Positions 16,442 through 25,379 of a stretch of 64,000 bases of DNA are shown here, in pieces; positions within the stretch are counted from its first letter, which is position 1; each line of letters begins with the position of its first letter. A program made the position numbers and the translations under genes. A model generated the notes under the pieces. That model was not told the DNA's origin. It was given only the letters and a program-made list of their open reading frames with translations, and did not search any database. The stretch comes from Calditrichales bacterium MX18-03 (GTDB lineage: Bacteria; Bacillota; Clostridia; Lutisporales; Lutisporaceae): contig JAJGRE010000001.1 in assembly GCA_021083345.1 (NCBI GenBank), positions 372,001 through 436,000 of the forward strand. The letters are read 5' to 3'.

Positions 16442-17647
16442 ATGTCCATTATAGTACAGAAGTACGGCGGCACCTCCGTCGGTACAATCGATAGAATCAG
16501 GCAGGTGGCAAAGCAGATCGCCGATAGAAAAGCGCTAGGCAATGATATGGTTATTGTCGTATCCGCTATGGGTAAAACCACAGACAACTTGATCAGTATG
16601 GCCTATGAATTGACCCCCAACCCGGATAAGCGTGAGTTGGACGTGCTTATGGCAACCGGCGAACAGGTTTCCATCGCATTATTGTCCATTGCACTGAACG
16701 ATATGGGATATCATGCCGTATCGTACACAGGCCACCAGGTTGAGATCAAGACTGAAGGGATCCATACGAAGTCCAGAATTGTTGATATCAATGACGGAAA
16801 TATACTTGAAGAGCTGAATGAGGGAAAAATCGTCATCGTAGCAGGCTTTCAGGGTGTCAATGAGGAAAATGAAATCACTACGCTGGGCCGTGGCGGGTCG
16901 GATACCACAGCGGTGGCATTGGCAGCAAAGCTGCAGGCAGTTTGTGAGATCTACACCGATGTTGACGGCATCTATACCATCGACCCCAGATTGTATCCCG
17001 GTGCAAAAAAGCTGGAATATATCAGTTACGAGGAAATGCTTGAAATGGCAAGCTCGGGAGCCGGGGTCATGCATTCCAGGTCCATTGAAGTGGCAGAAAA
17101 ATATAAAGTACCTGTGTTGGTAGCATTGAACACCGGCGATATACCTGGTACAATAATAAAGGAGTTGGATAACAGTATGGAAAAATCCGCCATCACCGGT
17201 CTCGCGGTGAACAGTGATGAAGCTATGATTACGCTGAACGGCGTACCTCATGATATCAAGATTATTGCCGATATATTCACCAACATTGCCAGCAAGGATA
17301 TTAACATCGACATGATCAGCCAGACCACACCGGTCCATAAACTGGTCAGCATATCCTTTACGCTGCCGAAAACGGACCTGTATCAGGCAACACAGCTCTT
17401 AGACCTGTACAAGGAAAGGATCTTCACCTTCAGTTATGAATCCTTTGAGAACATCGTTAAGCTGTCCGTCGTCGGGATCGGCATGAAGAGCCAGTCCGGC
17501 GTGGCGGCAAAAATGTTTGACATACTGGCCCAGAATGACATTGCGGTCAGCATTATCACCACATCGGAGATCAAGATCTCCTATGTCATCAACCCAGAGG
17601 ACCAGCAAAAGGCTATTGAAGCCGTTGCCAAGGAATTTGACCTGTAG
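16442..17647 (+). CDS. lysC: Aspartate kinase
   Basis: A 401-residue aspartokinase, the first step of the pathway. The N-terminal kinase signature IVQKYGGTSVG, the later VIVVSAMGKTTDNL, TLGRGGSDTTAVALAA (substrate loop) and YTDVDGIYTIDPR are intact. Two ACT domains occupy the C-terminal third (ITLNGVPHDIKIIADIF and LSVVGIGMKSQSGVAAKMFDIL), the site of feedback inhibition by lysine, alone or with threonine. A possible internal start for a separate beta subunit, as in Bacillus LysC, is not excluded. ATG 16442 follows AGGAAGTG. It is the last gene of the riboswitch operon, with a strong terminator 54 nt downstream. Confidence 0.96.
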   Translation: MSIIVQKYGGTSVGTIDRIRQVAKQIADRKALGNDMVIVVSAMGKTTDNLISMAYELTPNPDKRELDVLMATGEQVSIALLSIALNDMGYHAVSYTGHQVEIKTEGIHTKSRIVDINDGNILEELNEGKIVIVAGFQGVNEENEITTLGRGGSDTTAVALAAKLQAVCEIYTDVDGIYTIDPRLYPGAKKLEYISYEEMLEMASSGAGVMHSRSIEVAEKYKVPVLVALNTGDIPGTIIKELDNSMEKSAITGLAVNSDEAMITLNGVPHDIKIIADIFTNIASKDINIDMISQTTPVHKLVSISFTLPKTDLYQATQLLDLYKERIFTFSYESFENIVKLSVVGIGMKSQSGVAAKMFDILAQNDIAVSIITTSEIKISYVINPEDQQKAIEAVAKEFDL

Positions 17648-17700
17648 TCCGGGGGCGTGACATTGAATAAGCCATTTACATAACCCCATATTCATTATAA

Positions 17701-17751
17701 AACTGCAGCCGCTCATATGGATAGCCATATGACAACTGCAGTTCTTTTTTT
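17701..17751 (+). terminator. Terminator of the lysine operon
   Basis: The outer stem AACTGCAG/CTGCAGTT encloses an inner CATATG/CATATG stem and is followed by seven T after one C. It lies between lysC and the convergent yitT-like gene. On the minus strand it is followed by TTTTA, so weak bidirectional use is possible. Confidence 0.85.
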
Positions 17752-17754
17752 GTT

Positions 17755-18627
17755 CTATATGCCCCTGTTTGCGAAGCCGTAGCCCAGCACCTCTGCGGTG
17801 TCGTTGACCGCCATAAATGCATTGGCATCGATTTCCTTTACGATCTGCTTCAGCTTGGCCAGCTGGCCCAGGCTAACGATGCAATACACTACTTTCTTCC
17901 TGTTGCCGGTATAGGCTCCCTCCCCTTCCAGATAGGTCACCCCTCTGCCCAGCTTTTTCAGGATTTCATCCGCCACCTGCTGCTCTCTGTCCGTTATGAT
18001 CATAACCGCCTTGCTGGTTCCAAAGCCCTGAAGCACCTTATCCAGAACAGCCGATGTTACATACATGGAGATCAGTGTGTACATCGCAGGCTTTACACCG
18101 TAAAAAAGCGAAGCAACCGCAACAATGGAGAAATTGATGATCAGGGATGAGCTCCCCAGATTGATGGACCAATACTTCTTGGCTATGACCGCCAGAATAT
18201 CGATTCCCCCTTGGGATGCGCGATTCCTGAAAATGATGCCCAAACCCACGCCCCCCAGCACACCGCCGAAGATGCAGGAAATCATAATGTCTTCTATTTG
18301 AATCATCTCTTGCAGAAAGCTGAAATAACTGATGGAAGCCGAAAAGGATGACATTCCTACCAGGCTCATCAGAATGAACTCCCTGTCGATAAAACGGTAA
18401 CCCAGCACAAAGATCGGTATATTGAAAACAAATATCAGGATACCGGGGTTCAGTCCGAACAGGTAGTTCAGAATTAGCGCAATTCCGCTGATCCCTCCGC
18501 TCAGAAGCTTGTTGGGGATCAGGAACACATTAAATGCAATGCCGCTTATAGCGCTGCCCAGCAGGACTAAGAGCAGCATGGGAATATAGCGGTATTTGCT
18601 TTCGTATAGACGATCGATTATCTTCAT
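17755..18627 (-). CDS. YitT family membrane protein
   Basis: A 290-residue protein with the DUF161 membrane region (about residues 15-215) and a cytoplasmic DUF2179 domain (about 220-285). The first helix is followed by FNVFLIPNKLLSGGISGIALIL, a clear YitT hallmark. GGVLGGVGLGIIFRNRASQGGIDILA is the second repeat, and YLEGEGAYTGNRKKVVYCIVS marks the C-terminal domain. These proteins are widespread in Firmicutes, and no transported substrate is established. ATG follows AAGAAGGGG. It converges on the lysine operon, sharing the terminator region, and is preceded by a corrinoid adenosyltransferase gene on the same strand 24 nt upstream. Confidence 0.92.
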   Translation of the reverse strand: MKIIDRLYESKYRYIPMLLLVLLGSAISGIAFNVFLIPNKLLSGGISGIALILNYLFGLNPGILIFVFNIPIFVLGYRFIDREFILMSLVGMSSFSASISYFSFLQEMIQIEDIMISCIFGGVLGGVGLGIIFRNRASQGGIDILAVIAKKYWSINLGSSSLIINFSIVAVASLFYGVKPAMYTLISMYVTSAVLDKVLQGFGTSKAVMIITDREQQVADEILKKLGRGVTYLEGEGAYTGNRKKVVYCIVSLGQLAKLKQIVKEIDANAFMAVNDTAEVLGYGFANRGI

Positions 18628-18651
18628 ATGACCCCTTCTTTACGTTGAATT

Positions 18652-19188
18652 TTATTCTTCTATGCCAACCCGGGCAGGCACACCTGCATTAAAATAGTGT
18701 TTGACCTCCCGCATCTCTGTTACCAGATCCGCCGCATCCAGGATTTCCTTGGGCGCATTTCTGCCCGTCACAATGATTTCCATTGTTTCCGGCTTTGATT
18801 TCAGCATTGCCACGACTTCATTCACGTCCAGCAGTTTGTTGCCCAATACGCCCAAAAGCTCATCAATGATCAGGATATCGCACGAATTCTTCTTAACTGT
18901 CTCTTTGATAAAATCAAAGCCTCTTTCGATATCCTCCTTCAGTTCCTGCTTCTCCTGTGCATTCAATGTCCAGAAGAAGCCTCTTTCCCGCTCAAAGCGG
19001 AAGATCTTGAAATAGGGCTGCAGCTTTTCGATGCTGTGAAGCTCTCCGGTATCCCCGCTCTTCAGAAATTGCACCATATATACCGTGAGCCCCCTGCCGC
19101 AGGACCGGAGACCTTGTCCCAGCGCAGCCGTCGTCTTGCCTTTCCCGTTCCCTGTATAGACCTGTATCAAACCTTTTTGAAGCGTCAT
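18652..19188 (-). CDS. Cob(I)yrinic acid a,c-diamide adenosyltransferase
   Basis: A 178-residue CobA/CobO-type enzyme that adenosylates cobalt of corrinoids with ATP. The modified P-loop GNGKGKTTAALGQGL starts near residue 12, followed by VYMVQFLKSGDTGEL, the Walker-B-like DILIIDELLGVL, VTGRNAPKEILDAADLVTEM, and the final HYFNAGVPARVGIEE. ATG 19188 is chosen because AAAGGATG precedes it. The frame extends ten codons upstream. No other cobalamin gene and no cobalamin riboswitch lie nearby, so it may serve salvage or supply a B12-dependent enzyme elsewhere. Confidence 0.93.
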   Translation of the reverse strand: MTLQKGLIQVYTGNGKGKTTAALGQGLRSCGRGLTVYMVQFLKSGDTGELHSIEKLQPYFKIFRFERERGFFWTLNAQEKQELKEDIERGFDFIKETVKKNSCDILIIDELLGVLGNKLLDVNEVVAMLKSKPETMEIIVTGRNAPKEILDAADLVTEMREVKHYFNAGVPARVGIEE

Positions 19189-19307
19189 TCTATCATCCTT
19201 TCTCATCTGTATAGACAATTATTCATATGGATAACCTGCTAGATCTACTGTACATATCCCATTATATAATTTTTTCGTCATGTTTTGAAGAGCAAAAGAT
19301 AAAAGAC

Positions 19308-19341
19308 AAAAAGCGCATGGCATCCGCACTTGCGCTTTTTT
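19308..19341 (-). terminator. Terminator after the SSB-like gene
   Basis: On the minus strand AAAAAGCGCA pairs with TGCGCTTTTT across a 13-nt loop, directly after the stop of the SSB-like gene. Confidence 0.8.
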
Positions 19342-19343
19342 GA

Positions 19344-20012
19344 TTATTGTTCCTCATTTTCCGGTTCCGATGCTTCCTCTGCTTCCTCTGCTTCGTTGTT
19401 GACTTCCATTTTCGAAATGGATACCTCATATGCCGTTCTCGTCACAATCTGGTCTTCCGACAGCTTCTTCTGGTATACCCGGCTCTGGATCCTGCCCCAG
19501 ATCTTGATCCGGTCACCCACCTTCAGATTCTCCGAGTACCTTGCATTTCTGCCCCATGCAATACAGGGTATATAATCCGATTTATTATACGGCCTGTTAA
19601 CGGCAAGCAGCATATCGGTAATTTCACGACCGAAAGGTGTTGTTCGATATACCGGATTTTTGCAGATAAACCCATCCAGGTATATTTGATTGGGGTTCTT
19701 TACTTCCTCATCCGCTGTTTTCAGACTCCGGGCAAAAACCGTCAAGATGAGCTTGTTGCTGCCGTCCTGATATTTGTTGTAAGACCTTAATTGACCCTCA
19801 ATCTGGATTGCGCTGCCGATGTCGATATTCTGACCAGCGAGAAGGCGTTCAGATACTGTTATAGGAAGTATATCAGCCGTATCGCTTAATCTCGGCACAT
19901 CTAAAAGAATCGTATAAAAACCCTCACCATACATTTCATGGCTGAATTCCGGTTTGCTCGTAACGATACCGTATACCGATACAACATTGCTCTCTATGAC
20001 CTTATCAACCAA
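19344..20012 (-). CDS. SSB-like protein with two OB-fold segments
   Basis: A 222-residue protein that appears to contain two tandem OB-fold segments. The first (about 10-95) includes GIVTSKPEFSHEMYGEGFY and ILPITVSERLL. The second (about 105-190) begins NQIYLDGFICKNPVYRTTPFGREITDMLLAVNRP, reads very like a bacterial SSB core, and continues DYIPCIAWGRNARYSENLKVGDRIKIWGR. A very acidic tail follows but lacks the DDDIPF-type tip that binds SSB partners. I chose TTG 20012, 8 nt after GGGAG. A GTG at 20021 abuts the ribosome site. It probably binds single-stranded DNA but is distinct from the housekeeping SSB. Confidence 0.75.
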   Translation of the reverse strand: MVDKVIESNVVSVYGIVTSKPEFSHEMYGEGFYTILLDVPRLSDTADILPITVSERLLAGQNIDIGSAIQIEGQLRSYNKYQDGSNKLILTVFARSLKTADEEVKNPNQIYLDGFICKNPVYRTTPFGREITDMLLAVNRPYNKSDYIPCIAWGRNARYSENLKVGDRIKIWGRIQSRVYQKKLSEDQIVTRTAYEVSISKMEVNNEAEEAEEASEPENEEQ

Positions 20013-20129
20013 TGCCCCCACTCCCTTCGTTGTTCTTGCGTGTTTCGACGATTAAGCCTACAGTATACATATTCAGTGGAGGCTGGCATTATGAATTAAT
20101 TTTTATTTATACATCAAAAGATTTCTTGC

Positions 20130-21551
20130 TCAGAAAACCAGTTTGACACCTGTATTCAGTTTCCGGATATACCGCTGTGCATCATTCATCTCTTCTCCCC
20201 CCAGGATCAGGAGCAGGTCGCCTTCCTGAAGCTGGGACAGTGCATGGAGCAGTGCATGCTGCAGCATGTAGTAATACTTCAAACTGCTCAAGCCGGCTTC
20301 CTTAAAAAACCGCTTGTAGACCTTCACCGCCTTCAGCGGCATTTCCTTTGCTTCATAGTCATCATCCATGCAGCTGGTCAACACCACTTCGGTACAGTTC
20401 AATACCCTGCTCCACTCCGCCATGGTCTTTGCCCGCTCCTTATGATGATCGGCGGCATCCCCCTCATCGATTGATACCACGGCAAAAAGCCGCTTATACT
20501 GAAGCAGCTGGACAGCCTCCATTGCCGCTTCCATATCGGATACCGAGCGGCAATAATGGTCCATAACGGTATAATTCCCTTCAAATATCTTCTTGAACTG
20601 TCTGCTTACAGGGCGGTAGCCTTCCAATGCCGTCTTGACGGTATCCATCGGGATATCGTAATAGAGGGCGCAGGTTATAGCAGCCAACGCCTGGTAGATA
20701 TAATGCTGCCCCGTCAGATTCATCCGAAGGGATGTCTCAAAGGGCTCAATCAGGTTGCCTGCTTTTGTCTCGAAGCTTCTTTGCAGGCAATAGGTAAACC
20801 CGGTTGTCAGATCAATATTCATGCTGGATGCTGTCACAGCTGCCTTCATATTCATCCCGTAGGTAATGGGAATAATCTGCTTGCAGTGGGCGACGGCCTG
20901 CATGACATCCTGCTGGTCACCGTTGATGAAGACCGGCCGGTGTGCAGGCATACGGGAAAAGAAAGCCTGGTAGGCTGAAATGGTCCTCTCGTTCTCAGCC
21001 GCGCCGCTGGAAAAACCGGTGTCGGTCAATATACTGCAGTCATAACCGATACCGCTCAGAAAATACAGATCCTTTGAATCGGTGTTCAGGGATACCGGAA
21101 TTCTTTTGATTCCCAGGTCAGAAAGACGGCCTATCCTTTCAAACATTCCTTCTATGCTCATCATGCGGCTATATCGTATGCTTGGTATGATTTCGCTGGC
21201 ATCCTTGCCGTACTGCAAGCCGGAGTCCCTGTACATGATACACTCGATCATATCCATCAGGACATGGCTATCACTGCTGCCCACAACCGCGATCAGGCTG
21301 ACAGCTTCGCCAGGATGGCCCAAAAACTTCCCAAGCAGTGTGACCAAGGTGCTATGCGGATCCCTGACCTTGATCACTGGCAGCTCGGGATCATAGATGT
21401 TTCTTGATGTAAATATGAGGGAAGCGCCATTTTTGCTTGCCGTGTAAATATCCTTTCGGTCCCGCTTGCCGGACAAATCCACAAAAATCATGCCATCCCT
21501 TACCTTGTGCGGATCGGCAGTGGCACCTGTGGTTCCAAAGTGGTTTCTCAT
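20130..21551 (-). CDS. Mur-ligase-like protein lacking the ATP-binding P-loop
   Basis: A 473-residue protein built like MurE/MurF. The N-terminal UDP-substrate-like domain reads HKVRDGMIFVDLSGKRDRKDIYTASKNGAS. The central domain begins SLIAVVGSSDSHVLMDMI where active ligases have VTGTNGKTT. LTGQHYIYQALAAITCALYYDIP matches the family GxxNxxNALAA segment. The C-terminal domain (about 320-473) reads EGYRPVSRQFKKIFEGNYTVMDHYCRSVSDMEAAMEA. The P-loop Lys and Ser/Thr are missing, so ATP-dependent ligase activity is doubtful. ATG follows AGGAG. It may be a scaffold or regulator of peptidoglycan synthesis, which is inference. Confidence 0.8.
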   Translation of the reverse strand: MRNHFGTTGATADPHKVRDGMIFVDLSGKRDRKDIYTASKNGASLIFTSRNIYDPELPVIKVRDPHSTLVTLLGKFLGHPGEAVSLIAVVGSSDSHVLMDMIECIMYRDSGLQYGKDASEIIPSIRYSRMMSIEGMFERIGRLSDLGIKRIPVSLNTDSKDLYFLSGIGYDCSILTDTGFSSGAAENERTISAYQAFFSRMPAHRPVFINGDQQDVMQAVAHCKQIIPITYGMNMKAAVTASSMNIDLTTGFTYCLQRSFETKAGNLIEPFETSLRMNLTGQHYIYQALAAITCALYYDIPMDTVKTALEGYRPVSRQFKKIFEGNYTVMDHYCRSVSDMEAAMEAVQLLQYKRLFAVVSIDEGDAADHHKERAKTMAEWSRVLNCTEVVLTSCMDDDYEAKEMPLKAVKVYKRFFKEAGLSSLKYYYMLQHALLHALSQLQEGDLLLILGGEEMNDAQRYIRKLNTGVKLVF

Positions 21552-21644
21552 ACCGTCAGCTCCTATATCTTACGTGTTGGACATCACCTTTGTGATGTGC
21601 TTCATATGCGTGATGTGCATTACATGCTTCTTGTGTAATTGCTA

Positions 21645-21848
21645 TTATTCCCTGCAATTGCATTTATAATCCCAGTCGCTGCGGCAGCACTCCTCTAAGA
21701 GCGGCCTTCTCCTGAATGTCAGGGACAGCAGCAGTTCATCCAGCTCTTCCTCGGCTTCGCAGGCAGATCTTGAAAGACATGCCAGGTTATACAGCAGCGA
21801 TTCGTAAAAAAGCGCCCGCCTCAGGTTTTTAATTGCACAGCGGTCCAT
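21645..21848 (-). CDS. Small Cys-containing protein of unknown function (67 aa)
   Basis: A 67-residue acidic protein starting MDRCAIKNLRRALFYESLL, with a helical middle part (EAEEELDELLLSL) and a C-terminus rich in Cys and charged residues (EECCRSDWDYKCNC). ATG 21848 is well placed behind AGGGGGTG. A longer frame to 21935 has no site. It precedes the Mur-ligase-like gene by 93 bp on the same strand and follows the RNA methyltransferase gene. Five Cys in a small protein suggest metal binding or a spore/coat role, but no family is recognised. Confidence 0.65.
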   Translation of the reverse strand: MDRCAIKNLRRALFYESLLYNLACLSRSACEAEEELDELLLSLTFRRRPLLEECCRSDWDYKCNCRE

Positions 21849-21950
21849 TTTTTCACCCCCTGGTACATTATATTTGAAACACCATCGTTCAGGAACCTGA
21901 ATCCATGGTATTTCGGCGTTTGAGTCAAACGCCATAAATAAAGATCCCGG

Positions 21951-23126
21951 CTATTCAGCCGGGAAATCCTCTTGCACTGTATTCTCTTTCCTTCTAGGGG
22001 GCTTGGGTCCGTAGAACTGGTAATAATCGGTCTTCAGCATACCGTTGTATAGCTTCCGCTTCTTGTCGGCCCGCCTTCCGAAAAACCTTTCGAAGCCCTC
22101 ATGGGCTGTGATGATGTAGAAAGACCAGGTTTCAAGCTTGGCAAAAACCTTTCCCATATCCTTGTATAGCTGTTCCACGGATTTCAAGTCTTCCATACGC
22201 TCGCCGTACGGCGGGTTGGTCACAATAAAGCCGTAAGAGTCCCTGCTGGACAGGTCCCGCACATCCCGCTTCTGAAAATGAATCTGCTCCTCCACACCTG
22301 CAAGACGGGCGTTCAAACGTGCCACCTTCAAAGCACTCTCATCAATGTCGTAGCCTTGAATCGTCATCTTTATATCCCGCCTAATCAAGGCTTCCGCCTC
22401 TTCCCTGGCTCTTGCCCAAACGCTCTTGGGAACCCGGTTCCAGCCTTCCGATATAAAATTCCTCTTTAGACCGGGTGCGATATTCATACCCTTCATTGCC
22501 GCTTCGATCACAATAGTGCCGGAGCCGCAGAAGGGGTCGATCAGAATGCGGTCCTCCCGCCAGGGTGTCAACTGCAGCATGGTTGCAGCCAGTGTTTCTT
22601 TAATAGGTGCCTCATTGGATAGCTCCCGATATCCCCGCTTATGCAGGGCGGACCCGCTGGTATCCAGATATAATGCTGCTTTATCTTTATTTAGGAAGGT
22701 ATGGATGGGATATTTGTTTCCGTTTTCCTCAAACCACTGCACCTTATGCTTGCGCTTCATACTTTCCACTACCGCTTTTTTTACGATAGCCTGTATATCC
22801 GAGGTGCTGAAAAGCTGTGATTTGATGGAAGAGGCCTTTGCAGCCGGAAACTCGCCGTTTTTGGGTATCCACTCATGCCACGGCAGCTTTTTTGTATTCT
22901 CAAACAGTTCTTCGAAGGAGGTGGCTTCAAACTCCCCCATTTTTACCAGTATTCTTTCTGCCGTCCTCAGGTGCAGGTTTGCTTTGCATATGCCCGCTTC
23001 ATCACTCAGGAAAGTCACCCTTCCGTCCTCCACCTTGGCCACCTCAAAGCCCAGCTCCTTTATTTCCCTTGCCAATACAGACTCTACTGCAAAATTGCAG
23101 GGCGCTACCAATTCTATCCTCGACAT
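21951..23126 (-). CDS. THUMP-domain class I SAM-dependent RNA methyltransferase (RlmL N-terminal/YpsC type)
   Basis: A 391-residue enzyme of the COG0116 group. An N-terminal THUMP region (about residues 5-160, with AKASSIKSQLFSTSDIQAIVKKAVVESMK) precedes the methyltransferase domain: HKRGYRELSNEAPIKETLAA, motif I LIDPFCGSGTIVIEAA, IQGYDIDESALKVA and the catalytic NPPYGER motif that marks N2-guanine methylation. Members modify 23S rRNA, as in the RlmL N-terminal half. The exact position is not predictable. ATG 23126 follows AAAGGTGGAG. A weak ATG four codons upstream is rejected. It is transcribed divergently from the moxR operon. Confidence 0.9.
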   Translation of the reverse strand: MSRIELVAPCNFAVESVLAREIKELGFEVAKVEDGRVTFLSDEAGICKANLHLRTAERILVKMGEFEATSFEELFENTKKLPWHEWIPKNGEFPAAKASSIKSQLFSTSDIQAIVKKAVVESMKRKHKVQWFEENGNKYPIHTFLNKDKAALYLDTSGSALHKRGYRELSNEAPIKETLAATMLQLTPWREDRILIDPFCGSGTIVIEAAMKGMNIAPGLKRNFISEGWNRVPKSVWARAREEAEALIRRDIKMTIQGYDIDESALKVARLNARLAGVEEQIHFQKRDVRDLSSRDSYGFIVTNPPYGERMEDLKSVEQLYKDMGKVFAKLETWSFYIITAHEGFERFFGRRADKKRKLYNGMLKTDYYQFYGPKPPRRKENTVQEDFPAE

Positions 23127-23272
23127 CTTACACTCCACCTTTGTGTTTTCTTTAACACATCATATTTTCCCCGTATTTCCTTATTTTAATTTATATTGCG
23201 CCATAAGTCAAAAATCCTGTACACTTTTACCATCTATGTTAAAATATATATAACATTAAGGAGGTGTCCCGC

Positions 23273-24226
23273 TTGAGCCATCATGAAACCGTCAAGAGAA
23301 TTGCCGCCAACATCCAGAGCGTCATCATCGGCAAAAGCCCCGAAATCTACCAGATCCTCAAGGGCATCCTTGCAGGGGGACACATTCTGGTGGAAGATGT
23401 CCCCGGTGTTGGCAAAACCACACTGGTCAAAGCCCTTGCCAAATCGCTGAACCTCCAGTATAGCAGGATCCAGTTCACCCCCGACCTGCTGCCCTCAGAT
23501 ATCCTTGGCGTTTCCATCTATAATAAGATTACCGGCTGTTTTGAATTCCGCAAAGGACCCATTTTCTCCAATATCGTTCTGGCGGATGAGATAAACCGGA
23601 CCTCCCCTAAAACACAATCCGCCCTCCTGGAGGTTATGGAGGAAAACCAGGTATCCGAAGGCGGCACCACCTTTCTGCTGGAGAAACCCTTTGTAGTTCT
23701 GGCCACCCAGAATCCTGTGGAGTATGAAGGAACCTATATCCTGCCGGAGGCACAGCTGGACCGGTTTATGATCAAAGTTAGGATCGGATATGCGGATGAA
23801 AAGAGCGAATCTGAAATACTCCAAATATATCGCAGCCGGGAGCCTCTGAAGGAAATCCAATGCATAGCAGGCGCTGCAGAAATAATGCAGATTCAGGAAG
23901 CTGTGCGCGGCATCCGTGCTTCCAGAGCCATTACGGACTATATCGTCAGAATCATGGCCGCAACCCGGGAAAGCCGCTACACGGTATTGGGTGCCAGCAC
24001 CCGCGCCGCCATGGCACTGCTCCGGATAGCCCAGGCCCATGCCTATATCGATGCCAGGGACTATATCATACCGGAAGATGTAAAAAGCAATGCCGTGGCC
24101 GTACTAAGCCACAGGATCACCCTGTCTTCCTTGGCCAGAGCCAATAATTTGTCTGCCGAAGCTGTTCTGACAGAGCTGCTGGAAAAAACGCATGCTCCAA
24201 GGGTGTATGAAAATGCTTCGCTTTAA
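23273..24226 (+). CDS. MoxR-family AAA+ ATPase
   Basis: A 317-residue MoxR-type AAA+ ATPase, a presumed chaperone for complex assembly. Walker A is GVGKTTLVKALA (about residues 45-56), Walker B is IVLADEINRTSPKTQSALLEVMEE, sensor 1 lies in VLATQNPVEYEGTYILPEAQLDRFM, and sensor 2 is in GASTRAAMALLR. I place the start at TTG 23273, 8 nt after AAGGAGG. A GTG at 23264 falls inside that ribosome site. It overlaps the start of a DUF58 gene and heads the moxR-DUF58-transglutaminase operon, a common pairing whose partners it probably acts on. Confidence 0.93.
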   Translation: MSHHETVKRIAANIQSVIIGKSPEIYQILKGILAGGHILVEDVPGVGKTTLVKALAKSLNLQYSRIQFTPDLLPSDILGVSIYNKITGCFEFRKGPIFSNIVLADEINRTSPKTQSALLEVMEENQVSEGGTTFLLEKPFVVLATQNPVEYEGTYILPEAQLDRFMIKVRIGYADEKSESEILQIYRSREPLKEIQCIAGAAEIMQIQEAVRGIRASRAITDYIVRIMAATRESRYTVLGASTRAAMALLRIAQAHAYIDARDYIIPEDVKSNAVAVLSHRITLSSLARANNLSAEAVLTELLEKTHAPRVYENASL

Positions 24227-25367
24227 CCGATGGTTTTTGGGTGCTCTAGCGGGGTTTTTCAGCTTTTCCGTCGCTTTCGGCGGCAACCTGCCTTTTTACA
24301 TATTTTACAGCCTAATGCTTATATTCTTGCTGTCTACGTTTTACATCAGCCTGATCATCAGCCGTTTCAGCATTGAAACCGCCTATCAGGCGAAAATGCT
24401 TCAGGCCGGCGATTCTGCCCGCATCCTAGTCAAATTCAACTTTGATATATGGCTGCCCGTTCCCTATGTGGAGATCAGGGGCGACATCTTTGCAGCAGGT
24501 GCAGGAGCATCTTGCGGACATATCCGGAGTACTGCCTGGGATGAAAACATATGGATTGAAAACAGCATCTGCTTTCATCAAAGGGGCATCCACAGCCTGA
24601 ATGATATTCAGGTCACAGTCAAAGATCTTTTTCACGTGGTCCGGTATGAAAGAAATTTTCAAACCGGTATCCTTGTGACGGTATACCCCAGGCTTTTTCC
24701 CATAAAGCCGGTATACGGCGGCGGTACGGATGTGTATAGGAATTCCGTCAATCTAAGGGGCCGCAGTGAAGACCCCTTCACCATCAAGGATATCCGGAAG
24801 TACCGTGAAGGCGACAGTCTGAAAAAAATCCATTGGCGGCTCAGTGCCAAGCATGATGACCTTCTGGTCAGAAACCCGTCGGAGGTTTCAGGGGATGAAG
24901 TGAATCTGCTGATTGACATGCATGCCTCCAATTATTCGTGGGATACCGAAGGGTTCATTGAAGAAAGCCTTGTGGATATGGCTTTATCTATTGTCAGCCA
25001 CATGATCAAAAAGAATATCAACGTGAAGGTGTACCTCAATGCCGCATCCGCCGCAAGCTTTCATATCTGCGGGCCTGATGACCTTGCCAGGCTTTCGGAA
25101 TACTTTCTACACCAGAAAAGCGACGGCTGTATCGAATTCGTGCATTTCATCGGCAATTGCGCTTCCGGATTGCACCGGATGAACAAGCTGCTTCTCATAA
25201 CGGCAAGCATCAATAAAGACTTGGCAGATGGTCTCATGGCAATGAGCAACTCCGGATATTCTGCCGACTTGTTCTATTGTATTCCGGATGGCAGCCCGGA
25301 AACCCTCCGGCTTCTCAGAGATAACCAAGTGGGCTGCCATTATTTCAGGGATTTTATCGTTGAATGA
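24207..25367 (+). CDS. DUF58 domain membrane protein
   Basis: A protein of about 386 residues with two N-terminal membrane helices (about 6-55) and a cytoplasmic part. The DUF58 signature is clear: LRGRSEDPFTIKDIRKYREGD followed by SLKKIHWRLSAKHDDLLVRN (about residues 190-230), and a von-Willebrand-A-like remainder with LLIDMHASNYSW. It overlaps moxR by 20 nt. ATG 24207 or 24213 are both possible because the ribosome site AAGGG fits either. With MoxR and the transglutaminase-like protein it forms a typical three-gene set, possibly tied to cell-envelope function. Confidence 0.9.
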   Translation: MKMLRFNRWFLGALAGFFSFSVAFGGNLPFYIFYSLMLIFLLSTFYISLIISRFSIETAYQAKMLQAGDSARILVKFNFDIWLPVPYVEIRGDIFAAGAGASCGHIRSTAWDENIWIENSICFHQRGIHSLNDIQVTVKDLFHVVRYERNFQTGILVTVYPRLFPIKPVYGGGTDVYRNSVNLRGRSEDPFTIKDIRKYREGDSLKKIHWRLSAKHDDLLVRNPSEVSGDEVNLLIDMHASNYSWDTEGFIEESLVDMALSIVSHMIKKNINVKVYLNAASAASFHICGPDDLARLSEYFLHQKSDGCIEFVHFIGNCASGLHRMNKLLLITASINKDLADGLMAMSNSGYSADLFYCIPDGSPETLRLLRDNQVGCHYFRDFIVE

Positions 25368-25379
25368 AAAGGTGATGGT

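Noticed and set aside
21552-21644. Repeated GTGATGTGC motif upstream of the Mur-like gene
   Set aside because: Only two short copies with low complexity; no stem, array or known site fits.
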